The notes beneath the pieces were generated by a model. That model ran no database searches. It worked only from the letters and a program-made list of their open reading frames with translations, and had not been told where the DNA came from. Below, piece after piece: positions 43,944-54,357 of a stretch of DNA of 64,000 bases. The translations under genes and the position numbers were made by a program. The stretch covers positions 1 through 64,000 of the forward strand of contig QAYZ01000008.1 in the NCBI GenBank assembly GCA_003054655.1. Reading direction: 5' to 3'. Positions within the stretch are counted from its first letter, which is position 1. Each line of letters opens with the position of its first letter. Origin of the DNA: Spartobacteria bacterium LR76 (GTDB lineage Bacteria > Verrucomicrobiota > Verrucomicrobiia > Chthoniobacterales > Terrimicrobiaceae).

Positions 43944-44886
43944 TCCCATCATCGAGGTCGAGCGCCTGGAGCGCGATTTTGGCAACGTCAAGGCCGTGAA
44001 GGACGTGACGTTCTCGATCGAGCGCGGCACCGTCGCCGGATTCATCGGCGCCAACGGAGCAGGCAAGACGACCACGATGCGCATGATGGTCACGCTGGAG
44101 ACGCCGACGGCGGGAGCGATCCGCATCGGCGGAGACGACGTGATCGACAAGCCGGCGGAGATTCGCCGCCGGGTGGGCTGGATGCCGGATCACTTCGGCA
44201 CCTACGACAACGTCACGGTCTACGAGTATCTGGATTTCTTCGGGCGGGCCTTCGGTTATCGCCGGGAGGAGCGTCTGCGCCGCCTCGAGGAGGTGATGGA
44301 GTTCACCGATCTCACTCCGCTGGCCGACCGGGCGATGAACTCCCTCTCCAAGGGCATGAACCAGCGGCTCTGCCTGGGCCGCACGCTCATTCACGACCCT
44401 GAGGTGCTCGTGCTCGATGAACCCGCCGCGGGTCTCGATCCCAAGGCCCGCATCGAGTTCAAGAACCTCGTCCGCCTCCTCGCCGAGAGGGGCAAGACCA
44501 TCTTTATCAGCTCCCACATCCTTTCCGAACTCGGCGAGATGTGCGACCAGCTTGTCTTCATCGACGATGGCCGCATCGTCCACCATGGCACCACGGAGAG
44601 CCTCACCCGCCAGAGCGGCAGCGAAACCCTCATCGAGGTGCGCGTCGCAGGGGACCCGGAGCCGCTTTATCAATGGCTCGCCGCAGCCACGACGATCACC
44701 CTCGCCGACCGTCACAAGGACGGCGCTAGGCTCCGGGTTGGCGACCTCTCTGATGAGGATGCCGCCGCGCTGCTGCGCCGGATGATCCTCGACGGTATCG
44801 CCGTGCAGGGCTTTACCCGCATCGAACGCCGGCTGGAAGACGCCTTTGTCGACATGTTGCGCATGACTCCTCCCCCTCTCCCATGA
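43936..44886 (+). CDS. ABC transporter ATP-binding protein
   Basis: 316 residues. Walker A GANGAGKTT, signature region LSKGMNQRLCLGRTLIHDP, Walker B VLVLDEPAAGLDPKARIEF, then HILSELGEM with the switch His. A C-terminal domain of about 90 residues follows the cassette as in NatA/CcmA-type exporters. The ATG at 43936 lies inside the trpC end, in the 8-bp overlap ATGGCTGA; a second in-frame ATG at 43927 is possible. It energises the permease encoded next (ATGA overlap). An ABC-2 exporter is clear; the substrate is unknown. Confidence 0.93.
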   Translation: MADPIIEVERLERDFGNVKAVKDVTFSIERGTVAGFIGANGAGKTTTMRMMVTLETPTAGAIRIGGDDVIDKPAEIRRRVGWMPDHFGTYDNVTVYEYLDFFGRAFGYRREERLRRLEEVMEFTDLTPLADRAMNSLSKGMNQRLCLGRTLIHDPEVLVLDEPAAGLDPKARIEFKNLVRLLAERGKTIFISSHILSELGEMCDQLVFIDDGRIVHHGTTESLTRQSGSETLIEVRVAGDPEPLYQWLAAATTITLADRHKDGARLRVGDLSDEDAAALLRRMILDGIAVQGFTRIERRLEDAFVDMLRMTPPPLP

Positions 44887-46325
44887 TCAGCTCGGCCACA
44901 CACTCGGATTTCGCCGACTGGATCAGCCCGGTGCTGGTCAAGGAACTGCGCCAGGGCCTGCGCTCGAAGCTTTTCATGTCGGCGTTTTTCATCACGCAGC
45001 TCCTCATGATTGCAAGCGTGCTGATGAATCTGGCGATTGCCAGCGCCATGGACTCCACGGTCGGTGAAGCCAAGGGATTCACCGACGGGCTTTTCTGGTT
45101 TCTCATCAGCCTGCCGCTGGTTCTCGGCATGCCGATGCGCGGCTTCACCGCGATTCACTCGGAGATCAAGGATCGCACCATCGAACTGGTCCTGCTCAGC
45201 CACCTCTCGTCCTGGCGCATCGCCCTGGGGAAATGGACCGCGCTCATCATCCAGACCCTCCTGCTCGTGTGCTCGGTGCTGCCGTATGTCCTGCTCCGCT
45301 ACTATCTCGGCGGGGTCAACATCCTGGCCGACCTGCAGAGCCTCGGGCTTCTCTTTATCTTCAGTTGCGCCCTGACCGCGATTACAGTGGCGATGTCGCC
45401 CTACGAGTCCAAGATCCTCCGCTCGCTCTTCGTCATCCTCCTCTTCATCGGAGCCTGGTTTCTCCTGGGTTCCGTGATGGTCTGGCTGACGTTCTCGAGC
45501 GTTTACGGCAGCCTGCCGGGGTCAAGCCGGCTGCAACCCTGGCAGGTCTATATCATGATGGCGGTCTTTGTGCCGGCCTTTATCATTCTCTGCCTGGAGA
45601 TGGCCGCTTCGCGCATCGCCCCGGCGGCGGAAAACCATTCCTTGCGCAAGCGCCTCCTCGGCGTCTTTCTCGTCGGAGCCGCGGCCATCCTCGATCTCAC
45701 CGGCATCGGCAACAAAAACGCCATCATCGTGGCGGCGATTCTGCTCATTCCGCTGCTCATCGATGCGCTGGCGGAGCCCGCTGCCTTCTCGCTTCCGGTC
45801 TGGAAACGCTTCTTCGCCCGGGGTCTGCCCGGTCGGCTGGCCGCGTGGGTGATCGCTCCGGGGTGGGTTTCCGCCACGGTCTTCAGTGTCGCTCTCATCG
45901 CGGCCCTGGGCGCGATCGCCGCGTGGCTGGGATTTCTTGGCTCCATGCAAGGCAAGATCATGCTCGTGAGCTATGCCGGAACGCTCCTGCTGCCTGCGGC
46001 CATCCTCCGCCTTGCGCTGCCGGGCGCAAAAAACTTCCTCGGTTTTTATATCGCACTTCAGTTCTTCTTCATACTCATCACGCTGCTCGTCTCGATCATT
46101 ACCCAGTCGCTGAATGAGCCGTTCACCTCGTGGCTCGCCCCGCTGCCCATGTCGGCGCTGCTCCTGAGCCTTTTCAACAATGTCCCGGGTTCCGGGCAGC
46201 CGACCTTCCTTCTGCTGAACTCTGTCGCAACCGGGGCCAGCGTGGCGTTTCTGGCCCTGCGTTCCCTCATGCCGTGGCGTGACTTCTCGGCAAACCTGCG
46301 CCAACATCCCGCGCACAATGGCTGA
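44883..46325 (+). CDS. ABC-2 type transporter permease
   Basis: 480 residues with about 11-12 hydrophobic helices, twice the size of simple ABC-2 permeases, so it may be an internal duplication that needs no second subunit. The N-terminal half has the ABC-2 pattern [20 protein letters not shown] and [19 protein letters not shown]. Coupled to the ATPase by ATGA and to ruvB by an 8-bp ATGGCTGA overlap. Related permeases of this size are common in Verrucomicrobiota and Planctomycetota beside ATPases of the GldA type. Substrate unknown. Confidence 0.88.
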   Translation: MISSATHSDFADWISPVLVKELRQGLRSKLFMSAFFITQLLMIASVLMNLAIASAMDSTVGEAKGFTDGLFWFLISLPLVLGMPMRGFTAIHSEIKDRTIELVLLSHLSSWRIALGKWTALIIQTLLLVCSVLPYVLLRYYLGGVNILADLQSLGLLFIFSCALTAITVAMSPYESKILRSLFVILLFIGAWFLLGSVMVWLTFSSVYGSLPGSSRLQPWQVYIMMAVFVPAFIILCLEMAASRIAPAAENHSLRKRLLGVFLVGAAAILDLTGIGNKNAIIVAAILLIPLLIDALAEPAAFSLPVWKRFFARGLPGRLAAWVIAPGWVSATVFSVALIAALGAIAAWLGFLGSMQGKIMLVSYAGTLLLPAAILRLALPGAKNFLGFYIALQFFFILITLLVSIITQSLNEPFTSWLAPLPMSALLLSLFNNVPGSGQPTFLLLNSVATGASVAFLALRSLMPWRDFSANLRQHPAHNG

Positions 46326-47343
46326 TTTCGCTATCCCGTCCGGCGACACCCCGGATTCTGATTTTGACATCTCGCTCCGCCCGCCGCTCTTTGCCGAGTT
46401 TACGGGCCAGGAGAAGACCGTCGATCGCCTCCAGCTCCTGGTCGAGGCGGCGACGCAGCGCGGCGAGGCGCTCCAGCATATCCTGCTCAGCGGCCCTCCG
46501 GGGCTCGGCAAGACGACGCTCGCCTACATCATCGGCAACGCCATGGGAGCGGACGTGAAATCGACCAGCGGCCCGATGATCGAAAAGGCCGGGGATCTCG
46601 CCGGGCTACTCACCAACATGGAGCGGGGCGGGGTGCTCTTCATCGACGAGATCCACCGCCTCCAGCCGACCATCGAGGAGTACCTGTACTCCGCCATGGA
46701 GGACTTCAAGCTCGACATCGTGATCGACCAAGGGCCGAGCGCCCGCAGTGTGCGGCTGAATATCGCGCGCTTCACCCTCATCGGTGCCACCACGCGCTCC
46801 GGCATGATCAGTGCGCCGCTCCGGTCGCGCTTTGGCATGACCTGCCGGCTGGACTACTACGACGCCGAGCATTTGCAGAAGATCGTCCTCCGCAGCGCGG
46901 GGCTCCTCAACGCCGAGATCGAACCCGAGGGCGCGCTCGAGATCGCCCGACGGTCGCGCGGCACGCCTCGCATCACGAACAATCTGCTGCGCTGGGTGCG
47001 CGATTATGCCCAGGTGCGCGGCACCGGCCTCATCACCGGGCCTATCGCCCGGCAGGCGCTCGCCATGCTGGAGATCGACGAGGACGGCTTTGACGAGATG
47101 GACAAGCGCATCATCGAGGCGCTGATCAGCCTTTTCAACGGGGGGCCGGTGGGCGTAAATTCCCTCGCCGTGGCCATCGGCGAAGAACCCGGCACGATCG
47201 AGGAGGTGCACGAGCCGTATCTGATCATGAACGGCTATATCAAGCGCACCCCGCAGGGCCGTGTCGCCCTCACCCGCTCCTACCGCAAGCTCGGCCTGGA
47301 ACCGCCGCGCAACGCGCCGCAGAGCGATCTCTTCGGCCAATAG
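46318..47343 (+). CDS. ruvB: Holliday junction branch migration helicase RuvB
   Basis: Hexameric AAA+ motor that, with RuvA and RuvC, drives Holliday-junction migration and resolution. 341 residues from the ATG at 46318. Seen: [12 protein letters not shown], Walker [12 protein letters not shown], Walker [10 protein letters not shown], the presensor [17 protein letters not shown] with the arginine finger, and the winged-helix C-terminus with [20 protein letters not shown]. RuvA and RuvC genes are absent from the window. The start lies inside the permease gene, so translation is coupled to an export system, an odd pairing. Confidence 0.97.
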   Translation: MADFAIPSGDTPDSDFDISLRPPLFAEFTGQEKTVDRLQLLVEAATQRGEALQHILLSGPPGLGKTTLAYIIGNAMGADVKSTSGPMIEKAGDLAGLLTNMERGGVLFIDEIHRLQPTIEEYLYSAMEDFKLDIVIDQGPSARSVRLNIARFTLIGATTRSGMISAPLRSRFGMTCRLDYYDAEHLQKIVLRSAGLLNAEIEPEGALEIARRSRGTPRITNNLLRWVRDYAQVRGTGLITGPIARQALAMLEIDEDGFDEMDKRIIEALISLFNGGPVGVNSLAVAIGEEPGTIEEVHEPYLIMNGYIKRTPQGRVALTRSYRKLGLEPPRNAPQSDLFGQ

Positions 47344-47362
47344 CCCAACACCAATAAAGCGT

Positions 47363-48712
47363 ATGCGTTACGCGCTCCTACTCCTGCTCGCCGCCGCCCT
47401 CACCCGGGTGGAGGGTGCTAATCTTCGCGATCAACTCAAGCTGGCGGAAAAGGAGGCCGACCGCCCCGCGCAGATCGAGATCATCCGCCGCCTCCTTGCC
47501 GCCGAACCCGATGATGGAGACCTCCGCGGCCATCTGCTTCAGCTCTGGCTCACGGAGGGCGACTACGACATGGCGGCTCGCACGCTGGACGACTGGACGA
47601 CCGCCCCGGAAGATGTCGCCGTCTCCGCCCGGGCGACCATTTTCCTGGCCGGCGGTCATGAAGACGACGCCATCCGCGTGCTGGAAACCTATCACGCCAA
47701 GGCTCCCGCCGATCTCGCCATCACCCGCCAGCTTACCGGCTACCTGGCAGGAAACCCGGCGCGCCAACTGTCCTTGCTGGAAACCGCTCCCGGGGTGGCT
47801 GAGAACCCCGATCTCCTCGTTTCGCGTGCCTTCGCCCGCCTTTACCTCCAGGACTACGCCGGCGCACTGGCGGACTTTGCCTTGGCAGACCAGATCGCTC
47901 CGCAGAGTGACGTGGTGGCAAACAATCGTGCGGAGTTTGATCGGGTGCGCATCGCCGCCGAGGGCATTCGCCAGGCCTCCGAGCAACTCGCGCAAAACCC
48001 GAGGGATTTCTCCGCCCGCACCCGTCGCGCCTACTGGCATCTCTCCATGGGATATCGCACCACCTCGCTGGACAAAGCCACGGCAGACGCGGAAGCCGCC
48101 CTGGCGCTCGCGCCCGGCAGTTCCGCCGCCCGGCTCATGCTCGCCACGGCCCTCGTCCGCTCGGGCAAGCTCACTAAGGACGCCGCGCTCAAAAAGTACG
48201 GCGTCGATCTCTCGAAATCCTTCATCATTCCCGAGACACTCCGTCAGCTCATCGCCGAGGATCTGAAGCTTCAGAAAGACCCGAAGGACGGCAACGCTCT
48301 GACCGCACGCGCGAACCTCCTCAGCCATCTCCCGGCTCAATTCCAGCTCGCCCTCAACGACACAAACACCGCCCTCGATCTCGATCCCAATAACGCTGCT
48401 GCCGCAGAAGAACGCATTTACATCCTGGTAAAGACGGGCAAGCAGGACGAGGCCGTCTCCGCCTTGCGCAAGCTGGCCGCGACACGGCCGCCGCCGGGAA
48501 TCCTTTCCGCCGCCTCTCTCATCGTCGCGGGCAGCTACCTGCAATCCAATCGCTACCGCGAGGCACTCGATTTCGCCAGTGAAGCGATCTCCGCCAAGCC
48601 GACGGGGGATGCCTACAAGCTCCGCGCATCGGTATGGGTGCGCATGGATCGACCGGAAGACGCCAGGGCCGACATTGCGAAAGCCACAACCCTCCAAAAG
48701 AACCGGCGATGA
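47363..48712 (+). CDS. Exported TPR protein linked to alpha-2-macroglobulin
   Basis: 449 residues from the ATG at 47363, with a signal peptide (MRYALLLLLAAALTRVEGA) and tetratricopeptide-like helices throughout, such as YLQDYAGALADFALADQIAP, then ATADAEAALALAPGSSAARL and YREALDFASEAISAKPTGDA. No enzyme domain. Its TGA overlaps the ATG of the macroglobulin gene, so the two products are probably made together and may interact in the periplasm. It follows ruvB by 19 bp with no clear Shine-Dalgarno sequence. Confidence 0.82.
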   Translation: MRYALLLLLAAALTRVEGANLRDQLKLAEKEADRPAQIEIIRRLLAAEPDDGDLRGHLLQLWLTEGDYDMAARTLDDWTTAPEDVAVSARATIFLAGGHEDDAIRVLETYHAKAPADLAITRQLTGYLAGNPARQLSLLETAPGVAENPDLLVSRAFARLYLQDYAGALADFALADQIAPQSDVVANNRAEFDRVRIAAEGIRQASEQLAQNPRDFSARTRRAYWHLSMGYRTTSLDKATADAEAALALAPGSSAARLMLATALVRSGKLTKDAALKKYGVDLSKSFIIPETLRQLIAEDLKLQKDPKDGNALTARANLLSHLPAQFQLALNDTNTALDLDPNNAAAAEERIYILVKTGKQDEAVSALRKLAATRPPPGILSAASLIVAGSYLQSNRYREALDFASEAISAKPTGDAYKLRASVWVRMDRPEDARADIAKATTLQKNRR

Positions 48713-51700
48713 AACGTATCTCCCTGCTTCTGATCGCAGCCCTCTCCACCGCCATCGCCCTGGAGCCTCCCCCGGCTCGCAAAGGCGAGACCGCACAGCA
48801 GGCCGCCACCCCAACCGTTAAGAACGAGCCCGTCTTCACCATGGAGGAGGACACCCGGCCCTTCTCCAATGCTCCCGAGGCAGGGGGCCTTTCCATCAGC
48901 GGCCATGACGTTCCGCTCCAGCCCTACAACAGTATTGACGTCTCCTTTCCCGCGCCGATGGTGACATCGGACAAGGTCGACGCCGAGGATCAGCCGTCTC
49001 CCGTGACAGCGTGGCCAAAGCTCGACGCGACGTGGACATGGCGCTCGCCGACGGAGGGATCGCTCATGATCAACGGCCCGCTCGTCCCCGGGCAGACGTA
49101 CCGCTTCCGCCTCGTCTCTGGTCTCAAGGATCTCGCGGGAAATGCATTGCCCGTAGATTCATGGGGTTTCGAGGCCAAGACTGATCCGCTTCGCATCGTG
49201 GAGTCCGGCTATGGCGGCAGCGGCGGCTTGAGCAGCCAGCCCCAGGTCCGGCTGGAGCTTAACTTTCCCATCCGTCTCGCCACTGCGGCTGAGTCTGTCT
49301 GGTTCCAGGATCGCGTGACACGCGTGCGGTTCCCGGCGGAGGTGCTGCTGAACCGCGCCCAGGGGGTGCTCGACACCAAGGTGGTCGATGTCGCCCCGGA
49401 TGCCGACACGAAGGTATACGACTTTCGCGTGCGGCCGCTCTCCCCGCTGCCAATGAACCGCCGATTCGATCTCGTGATCGACGGCATCCAGGATGCCTAC
49501 GCGGGGCGCACGCTGCCTTATCCCAAGGTGATTCCGCTCGGAACCACGGAGCCTCTTTCCATCCTCACCGTCGCGGCGGCAAACCGCCCGATGGAAAAAC
49601 CCCGCATCGAGATCAAATTTGACGAATGGCTTGGCGATGCCCCGCTCCCGCCCACGGCGGTGAAAATCACGCCGGAGGTGCCGCATTTGCAACTGCGCAA
49701 GGACGGGCAATTCATCTACGCCGAAGGCGACTTTGACCGGACCGTCCACTACACCGTGGAGATCGATTCGGACATCCGGGGATACAGCGGATACGGGCTG
49801 GCCAAGGCGGAGCGCTGGGGCGCGACCTTCCGCCCGTTCCCTGGCACGGTGATCTTCCCCGACCGCGAGGTGCGCCAGCGCTCGGTGCTGGGATTGTCCT
49901 TTGCCTTTTATCAGTTCAACACCTCGGAGCTGACATGGAGGATCGCGCCGATCCCCCTCGACAAGCTCACCCAGGTGCAGGCGGCCGAGAAGGAGTTCAC
50001 CCAGCCGCTCACCGACGAGGCAGGCAACCAGCAGTGGACGGAGGAGGGAAACTTCCGCTACGTCCCCTCGCAGCCGCTCATCGAGACGCTCCAGCTCGCG
50101 CCGATCGGGTCGGGGACGTTCCCGGCCAGCACGGAGCAAAAGGAGGTGCTGCGTGAAATCGCATGGAAGCCGGACAACTCGGCGACGCTCGACGGTCCCA
50201 TGCTTCTTGAGGTGACAGGCAAGGACTCCACGGGGCGCGTGATCGGCAATCGCGCCATCATTTACTTCGGAGAGGCCGCCATCACCCGCAAGGTCTCCGC
50301 GGCTCAAACCGAGGTGCGCATCGCCCGGATGAGCGACGCTCAGCCTGTGCCGGGAGCGACGGTTTCCGCGCTGGATTCCGACCTGCGCGAAATCACCTCC
50401 GCCACCACCAATGCCCAAGGCATCGCCTCGTGGCCGACTCCGGATGTCGCCGGTGCGCAGTACTATATCGCCAAGGCCGACGGCATCTCCACCCTGCAGC
50501 CGACGCGGCTCTCCGATCAGCTCGGCTCTGGTTCCCTCGCAGCCGTCCAGCCACCGCCGCTGCGGGCGTTTACCTTCACCGATCGTCCGCTTTACCGGCC
50601 CGGCCAGTCGGTGCAGTTCAAGGGCATCATCCGACAGGAAAAGGACGGCGGCCTGACCATTCCCGCCGGGGCGAGTGTGAACTGGCGAATCGAAAAGCAG
50701 TACGGTTCGCAGGAAGCCGTGGCCGAGGGTTCTGCCAAACTCGACGCCGAGGGAAGCTGGAACGGCCAGTGGACTCCTGCCGAGGGCTCGGCTGTCGGAG
50801 ATTTCGTAGTTCGCACCTTGCTCGATGGCACTCCGGTCGGCGACCCCGCCCAGTTCAAGGTCGAGGAGTTCCGTAATCCGCCCTTCAACGTCATCTGCGA
50901 GGAGGCAAAAGTGGAGAGTCCCGCGGAATCCATCATCACCGTCAGCTCGCAATATTTCCACGGCGCTCCCAATGCCGGGAGCCAGGTAAAGTGGACGGCA
51001 ACCTGGGTAAGCGACTCCGCGGAAGGATATTATAACAGCTACACGTCAGACGACATGACGCGGGCGGATATTTATTCAGAAAATACTCACACCCCGACTT
51101 ATGTGGCGGAAATCTCCGGGGAAACCGCTCTCGATGGCAATGGCCAGGCCGTCCTGCGCTGCAAGGCTCCGTTCCCTGATCCGGGTAATCGCGCGTTTTG
51201 CTCGGTCTCGTGGAAGGTCGAGGTGACCGGACCCGACAGCCAGACGATTCCCGGCGGCACCAGCCAGATCGTTCCCATGGGCAAGGTGCTCCTCGGCGTG
51301 AAGAATATCGACCATTCGGATGGAACGATCGCCTTCGCCTGGGATGCGCTGACTCCCTTCGGATCAGAACCCGACGCCGTGAACATCGAACTTTTCCATG
51401 TCGTCACCCGATCCGCGAAAGAACGCCTCGCCCCGAACGTCTATCGGTACCGGAACTTTGACCAATACATCTCCGTCGAAAAGAAAAGCCGCGTCACCGA
51501 ACGCGAACTTTCCTTCCAACCCAAGGAGCCGGGCCGCTATGTCCTGGTGGTCTCACCGATAAAGGACAACGCGGCGTTCCCTGTGAGCGAGGATGCTTAT
51601 CTCGAAGGCCCCGCCCCGGCCCAGGTGCCGGTGCAATCAGACAACACGGCGACCGTTTTCTCCCGCGCACCCTCGGATTCCATCTCCATCGACGATCAAC

Positions 51701-54357
51701 GCTCTGGCGACCAGCCCTGGAAAGTCGGGGAAACCGCCAGCGTGCGCATTCTTTCGTCCACCGGCGGCATCGCGTGGGTGACGGTCGAGACGGATCGCAT
51801 TCTGGAAACCTTCACCGTGCCTGTCCCGGCCAACTCGAGCCGCATCGACATCCCAATCAAGCCTGAGTACGAGCCGAATGTCACCGTCTCCGTGTATCTC
51901 CTGCGCCCGGGCGGCACCAATGAACTCGCCGGGGAGATCTACGGCTCGACGACACTTTTCGTTCGACAGCCGGATCGCGTGCTTTCCGTTGACGTGAAGA
52001 CGACCAAGCCCGAGTACGAGCCGCGTGAGCCGATCTATGGCCGCGTCGCTGTGACCGCCGGAGACAGGCCGGTCGCCAACGCCGACCTCGCCATTTATGC
52101 CGTGGATGATTCGATCCTCGAGTTGGGCGAGTGGCATCTGCCTGTCCTGCTCCCGGCTTTCTTCCCGGGTCGTCCCCTCGGCGTCGTCACCTACTCCTCG
52201 CTCCGCGCCTACGTCGACAAGATCAACCCGCGATGGCTGACGATGAAGGGGTTCACCGCAGGCGATGGCGGAGACGATGCCTTTGCCAACACCACGTTTG
52301 CCCGCAAGGAATTCAAGCCGATCATCCTCTGGCAGCCGAATGTGAAGACGAATGCCGAGGGCATCGCGTCCTTCCAGTGCGAAGCGCCGGATAATCTCAC
52401 GCGCTTCCGCGTCATCGCCGTGGCGCAGACGAGGGAAAGTCAATTCGGCGCGGGGAATTCCACTCTCACTGTGACCAAAAATCTGCTGCTCGACACCGCG
52501 CTGCCGCGCTTCGTTCGCGAAGGTGACGAGATTGAGCTGCGCGCCGTGGCCCGGCAGAAGCTCTGGGATTCCGCCAAACTCAAGGTGCGCTGCACCACCA
52601 GCGGGGGAGTGGAACTCACCGGCCCCGCCGAGCAGGAAATCTCCGCCGACCGTGATGCCCCCGCCGTGGTGAAGTTTCGCGCCAAGGCATCCGCCGTGGG
52701 CGGCTCGACCGTGAAATTTGACGTGGTGGCTCTGGATGACACGACGGTGACGGATTCCGTGGAGGTGCCGATGCCCATCGCCGAGCCGGTGATTCTGCGC
52801 AAGGACGCCGTCGCCGGAACGGTGGGCAACACCACGTTCAAAGTGGCCGAGGTGGCTCCTGGATCGTGGGAGAATGCAAAAGGCGACTTCGCTTTCGCCG
52901 TATCGACTACGCCCTGGCTGCCAAAGCTCCAGGGGATACCGTACCTGATCGAGTACCCGCATGGGTGCTTTGAGCAGAAATCCTCCCGTCTGCTGGCCTA
53001 TACGTATCTCGGTGGCCTGTTGAAATACATCCCCGACGCCGGAGTGCGGAAGGAGAACTACCAGGACGTGATCACGCGCACGCTCGAGGAGTTTGAGCAA
53101 GGCCTGCTCTCCGATGGACGCCTGCCGTACTGGCCGGGCGGAACGACGGCTAATGACTTCGTGACCATCCAGGCTGCATGGTGCGTGAGCCAGGCGGAGG
53201 CTGCGGGCTTCGAGGTGCCGGAGCGGCTGGCTGACGAACTCCCCACCGCCCTGACCAACATGGTGCTCCAGCAGAACGGCATCTCCGCGATACCGACACT
53301 CCGTGCCTTTGCCTTCTTTACCCTCGCGACCTTCGGCAATAAGCCAGATGCCGCGCTCAAGTCCGCCGCAAACGAACTCTATCTCCAGCGCGACAAGATG
53401 GGGACAGACGGAAAGGCCATGCTTGCACTCGGCCTCTCCCTGCTCAAACTTGAGCCGGAGAAGCAGAGGACCATCGTCTCCGAACTGCCGAGGAATCCGG
53501 AAAGTATTGCCTTTAACCCGGAGACATTCTCCTCACAGACACGCACCCGTGCCCTGTGCGACTGGGCGCGGCTCGTCATCGCTCCCGGCCCGGATGACAA
53601 GGAGATTTCCGAGCGTCTCGGCAGGCTGCTGGAAACCGCGCAAAGCCTCTCGACCCAGGAAAACCTCTGGCTGCTTGTGACCTTCAACACGCTGCTCGAT
53701 AAAACCTCCTTCGCCAAGCTGCGCGCCAACCGTCTCAAGCCCTCTGCCGCGACGGTTTCGGAAAACTCGACTGCCGCCGCATGGTCTCCGCAGACCCTGG
53801 CGAATCTCGCCATGTTCTCTGTCGACGGGTTGCCGAAGTCGACTGCCCCAGGCAGCTTCGTCCTGAGCGCCGCCTATCGCACGGCACTGCGCGATACTCC
53901 GGCCGAGATTCACGGCCTGAAGATCGAGCGCATCGTAAAGAACCTCACCGCGCCCGACCGCGACGGCAGCGCCGCGCATCCCTACAAGCTCGGTGACCAG
54001 GTGTTGATTTCCTACCGCTTCTCAGCGGAGGAAAGGCAGAGCTTCGTCGCGCTGGAGGACATGATTCCCGCCGGGCTGGAGATTGTGAATCCGAACCTCG
54101 CGCTCTTTGGCCGGTACTACGACATTCCGGCGGAGGGGGATGTATCGACTGCTTCCCTCTCGCACAGCGAAATCCGCGACCAGCAGACGAATCTTTACTT
54201 TGACCGCGTGGACAAGGGCCGCAGCAGCTACTCCGTGCTGGCCCGCGCCACCGCCGCAGGCAACTTCATCTGGCCCGCCACCCAGATCGTTCCGATGTAC
54301 GACAGCCGGTTCTTTGGGCGGTCGGCCTCGAGCCAATGCGCCGTCGTCTCCGAGTAA
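48709..54357 (+). CDS. yfhM: Bacterial alpha-2-macroglobulin family protein
   Basis: An 1882-residue periplasmic protease trap. Seen: signal peptide (about 1-18), an N-terminal Big5-like region, a series of MG domains (for example FTFTDRPLYRPGQSVQFKGI near 625-650), the family segment KTNAEGIASFQCEAPDNLTR, and a thioester site in YPHGCFEQKSS with Cys1420 and Gln1423. Unlike the E. coli protein there is no lipobox, so it is probably soluble or held by partners. Coupled to the upstream TPR gene and overlapping pbpC by 22 bp. The pairing with PBP1c is the known arrangement: the trap protects the cell while PBP1c repairs the wall. Confidence 0.94.
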   Translation: MKRISLLLIAALSTAIALEPPPARKGETAQQAATPTVKNEPVFTMEEDTRPFSNAPEAGGLSISGHDVPLQPYNSIDVSFPAPMVTSDKVDAEDQPSPVTAWPKLDATWTWRSPTEGSLMINGPLVPGQTYRFRLVSGLKDLAGNALPVDSWGFEAKTDPLRIVESGYGGSGGLSSQPQVRLELNFPIRLATAAESVWFQDRVTRVRFPAEVLLNRAQGVLDTKVVDVAPDADTKVYDFRVRPLSPLPMNRRFDLVIDGIQDAYAGRTLPYPKVIPLGTTEPLSILTVAAANRPMEKPRIEIKFDEWLGDAPLPPTAVKITPEVPHLQLRKDGQFIYAEGDFDRTVHYTVEIDSDIRGYSGYGLAKAERWGATFRPFPGTVIFPDREVRQRSVLGLSFAFYQFNTSELTWRIAPIPLDKLTQVQAAEKEFTQPLTDEAGNQQWTEEGNFRYVPSQPLIETLQLAPIGSGTFPASTEQKEVLREIAWKPDNSATLDGPMLLEVTGKDSTGRVIGNRAIIYFGEAAITRKVSAAQTEVRIARMSDAQPVPGATVSALDSDLREITSATTNAQGIASWPTPDVAGAQYYIAKADGISTLQPTRLSDQLGSGSLAAVQPPPLRAFTFTDRPLYRPGQSVQFKGIIRQEKDGGLTIPAGASVNWRIEKQYGSQEAVAEGSAKLDAEGSWNGQWTPAEGSAVGDFVVRTLLDGTPVGDPAQFKVEEFRNPPFNVICEEAKVESPAESIITVSSQYFHGAPNAGSQVKWTATWVSDSAEGYYNSYTSDDMTRADIYSENTHTPTYVAEISGETALDGNGQAVLRCKAPFPDPGNRAFCSVSWKVEVTGPDSQTIPGGTSQIVPMGKVLLGVKNIDHSDGTIAFAWDALTPFGSEPDAVNIELFHVVTRSAKERLAPNVYRYRNFDQYISVEKKSRVTERELSFQPKEPGRYVLVVSPIKDNAAFPVSEDAYLEGPAPAQVPVQSDNTATVFSRAPSDSISIDDQRSGDQPWKVGETASVRILSSTGGIAWVTVETDRILETFTVPVPANSSRIDIPIKPEYEPNVTVSVYLLRPGGTNELAGEIYGSTTLFVRQPDRVLSVDVKTTKPEYEPREPIYGRVAVTAGDRPVANADLAIYAVDDSILELGEWHLPVLLPAFFPGRPLGVVTYSSLRAYVDKINPRWLTMKGFTAGDGGDDAFANTTFARKEFKPIILWQPNVKTNAEGIASFQCEAPDNLTRFRVIAVAQTRESQFGAGNSTLTVTKNLLLDTALPRFVREGDEIELRAVARQKLWDSAKLKVRCTTSGGVELTGPAEQEISADRDAPAVVKFRAKASAVGGSTVKFDVVALDDTTVTDSVEVPMPIAEPVILRKDAVAGTVGNTTFKVAEVAPGSWENAKGDFAFAVSTTPWLPKLQGIPYLIEYPHGCFEQKSSRLLAYTYLGGLLKYIPDAGVRKENYQDVITRTLEEFEQGLLSDGRLPYWPGGTTANDFVTIQAAWCVSQAEAAGFEVPERLADELPTALTNMVLQQNGISAIPTLRAFAFFTLATFGNKPDAALKSAANELYLQRDKMGTDGKAMLALGLSLLKLEPEKQRTIVSELPRNPESIAFNPETFSSQTRTRALCDWARLVIAPGPDDKEISERLGRLLETAQSLSTQENLWLLVTFNTLLDKTSFAKLRANRLKPSAATVSENSTAAAWSPQTLANLAMFSVDGLPKSTAPGSFVLSAAYRTALRDTPAEIHGLKIERIVKNLTAPDRDGSAAHPYKLGDQVLISYRFSAEERQSFVALEDMIPAGLEIVNPNLALFGRYYDIPAEGDVSTASLSHSEIRDQQTNLYFDRVDKGRSSYSVLARATAAGNFIWPATQIVPMYDSRFFGRSASSQCAVVSE

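Noticed and set aside
49159-50961. 600-codon minus-strand frame inside the macroglobulin gene
   Set aside because: Shadow frame created by third-position GC; the plus strand encodes a recognisable protein throughout.
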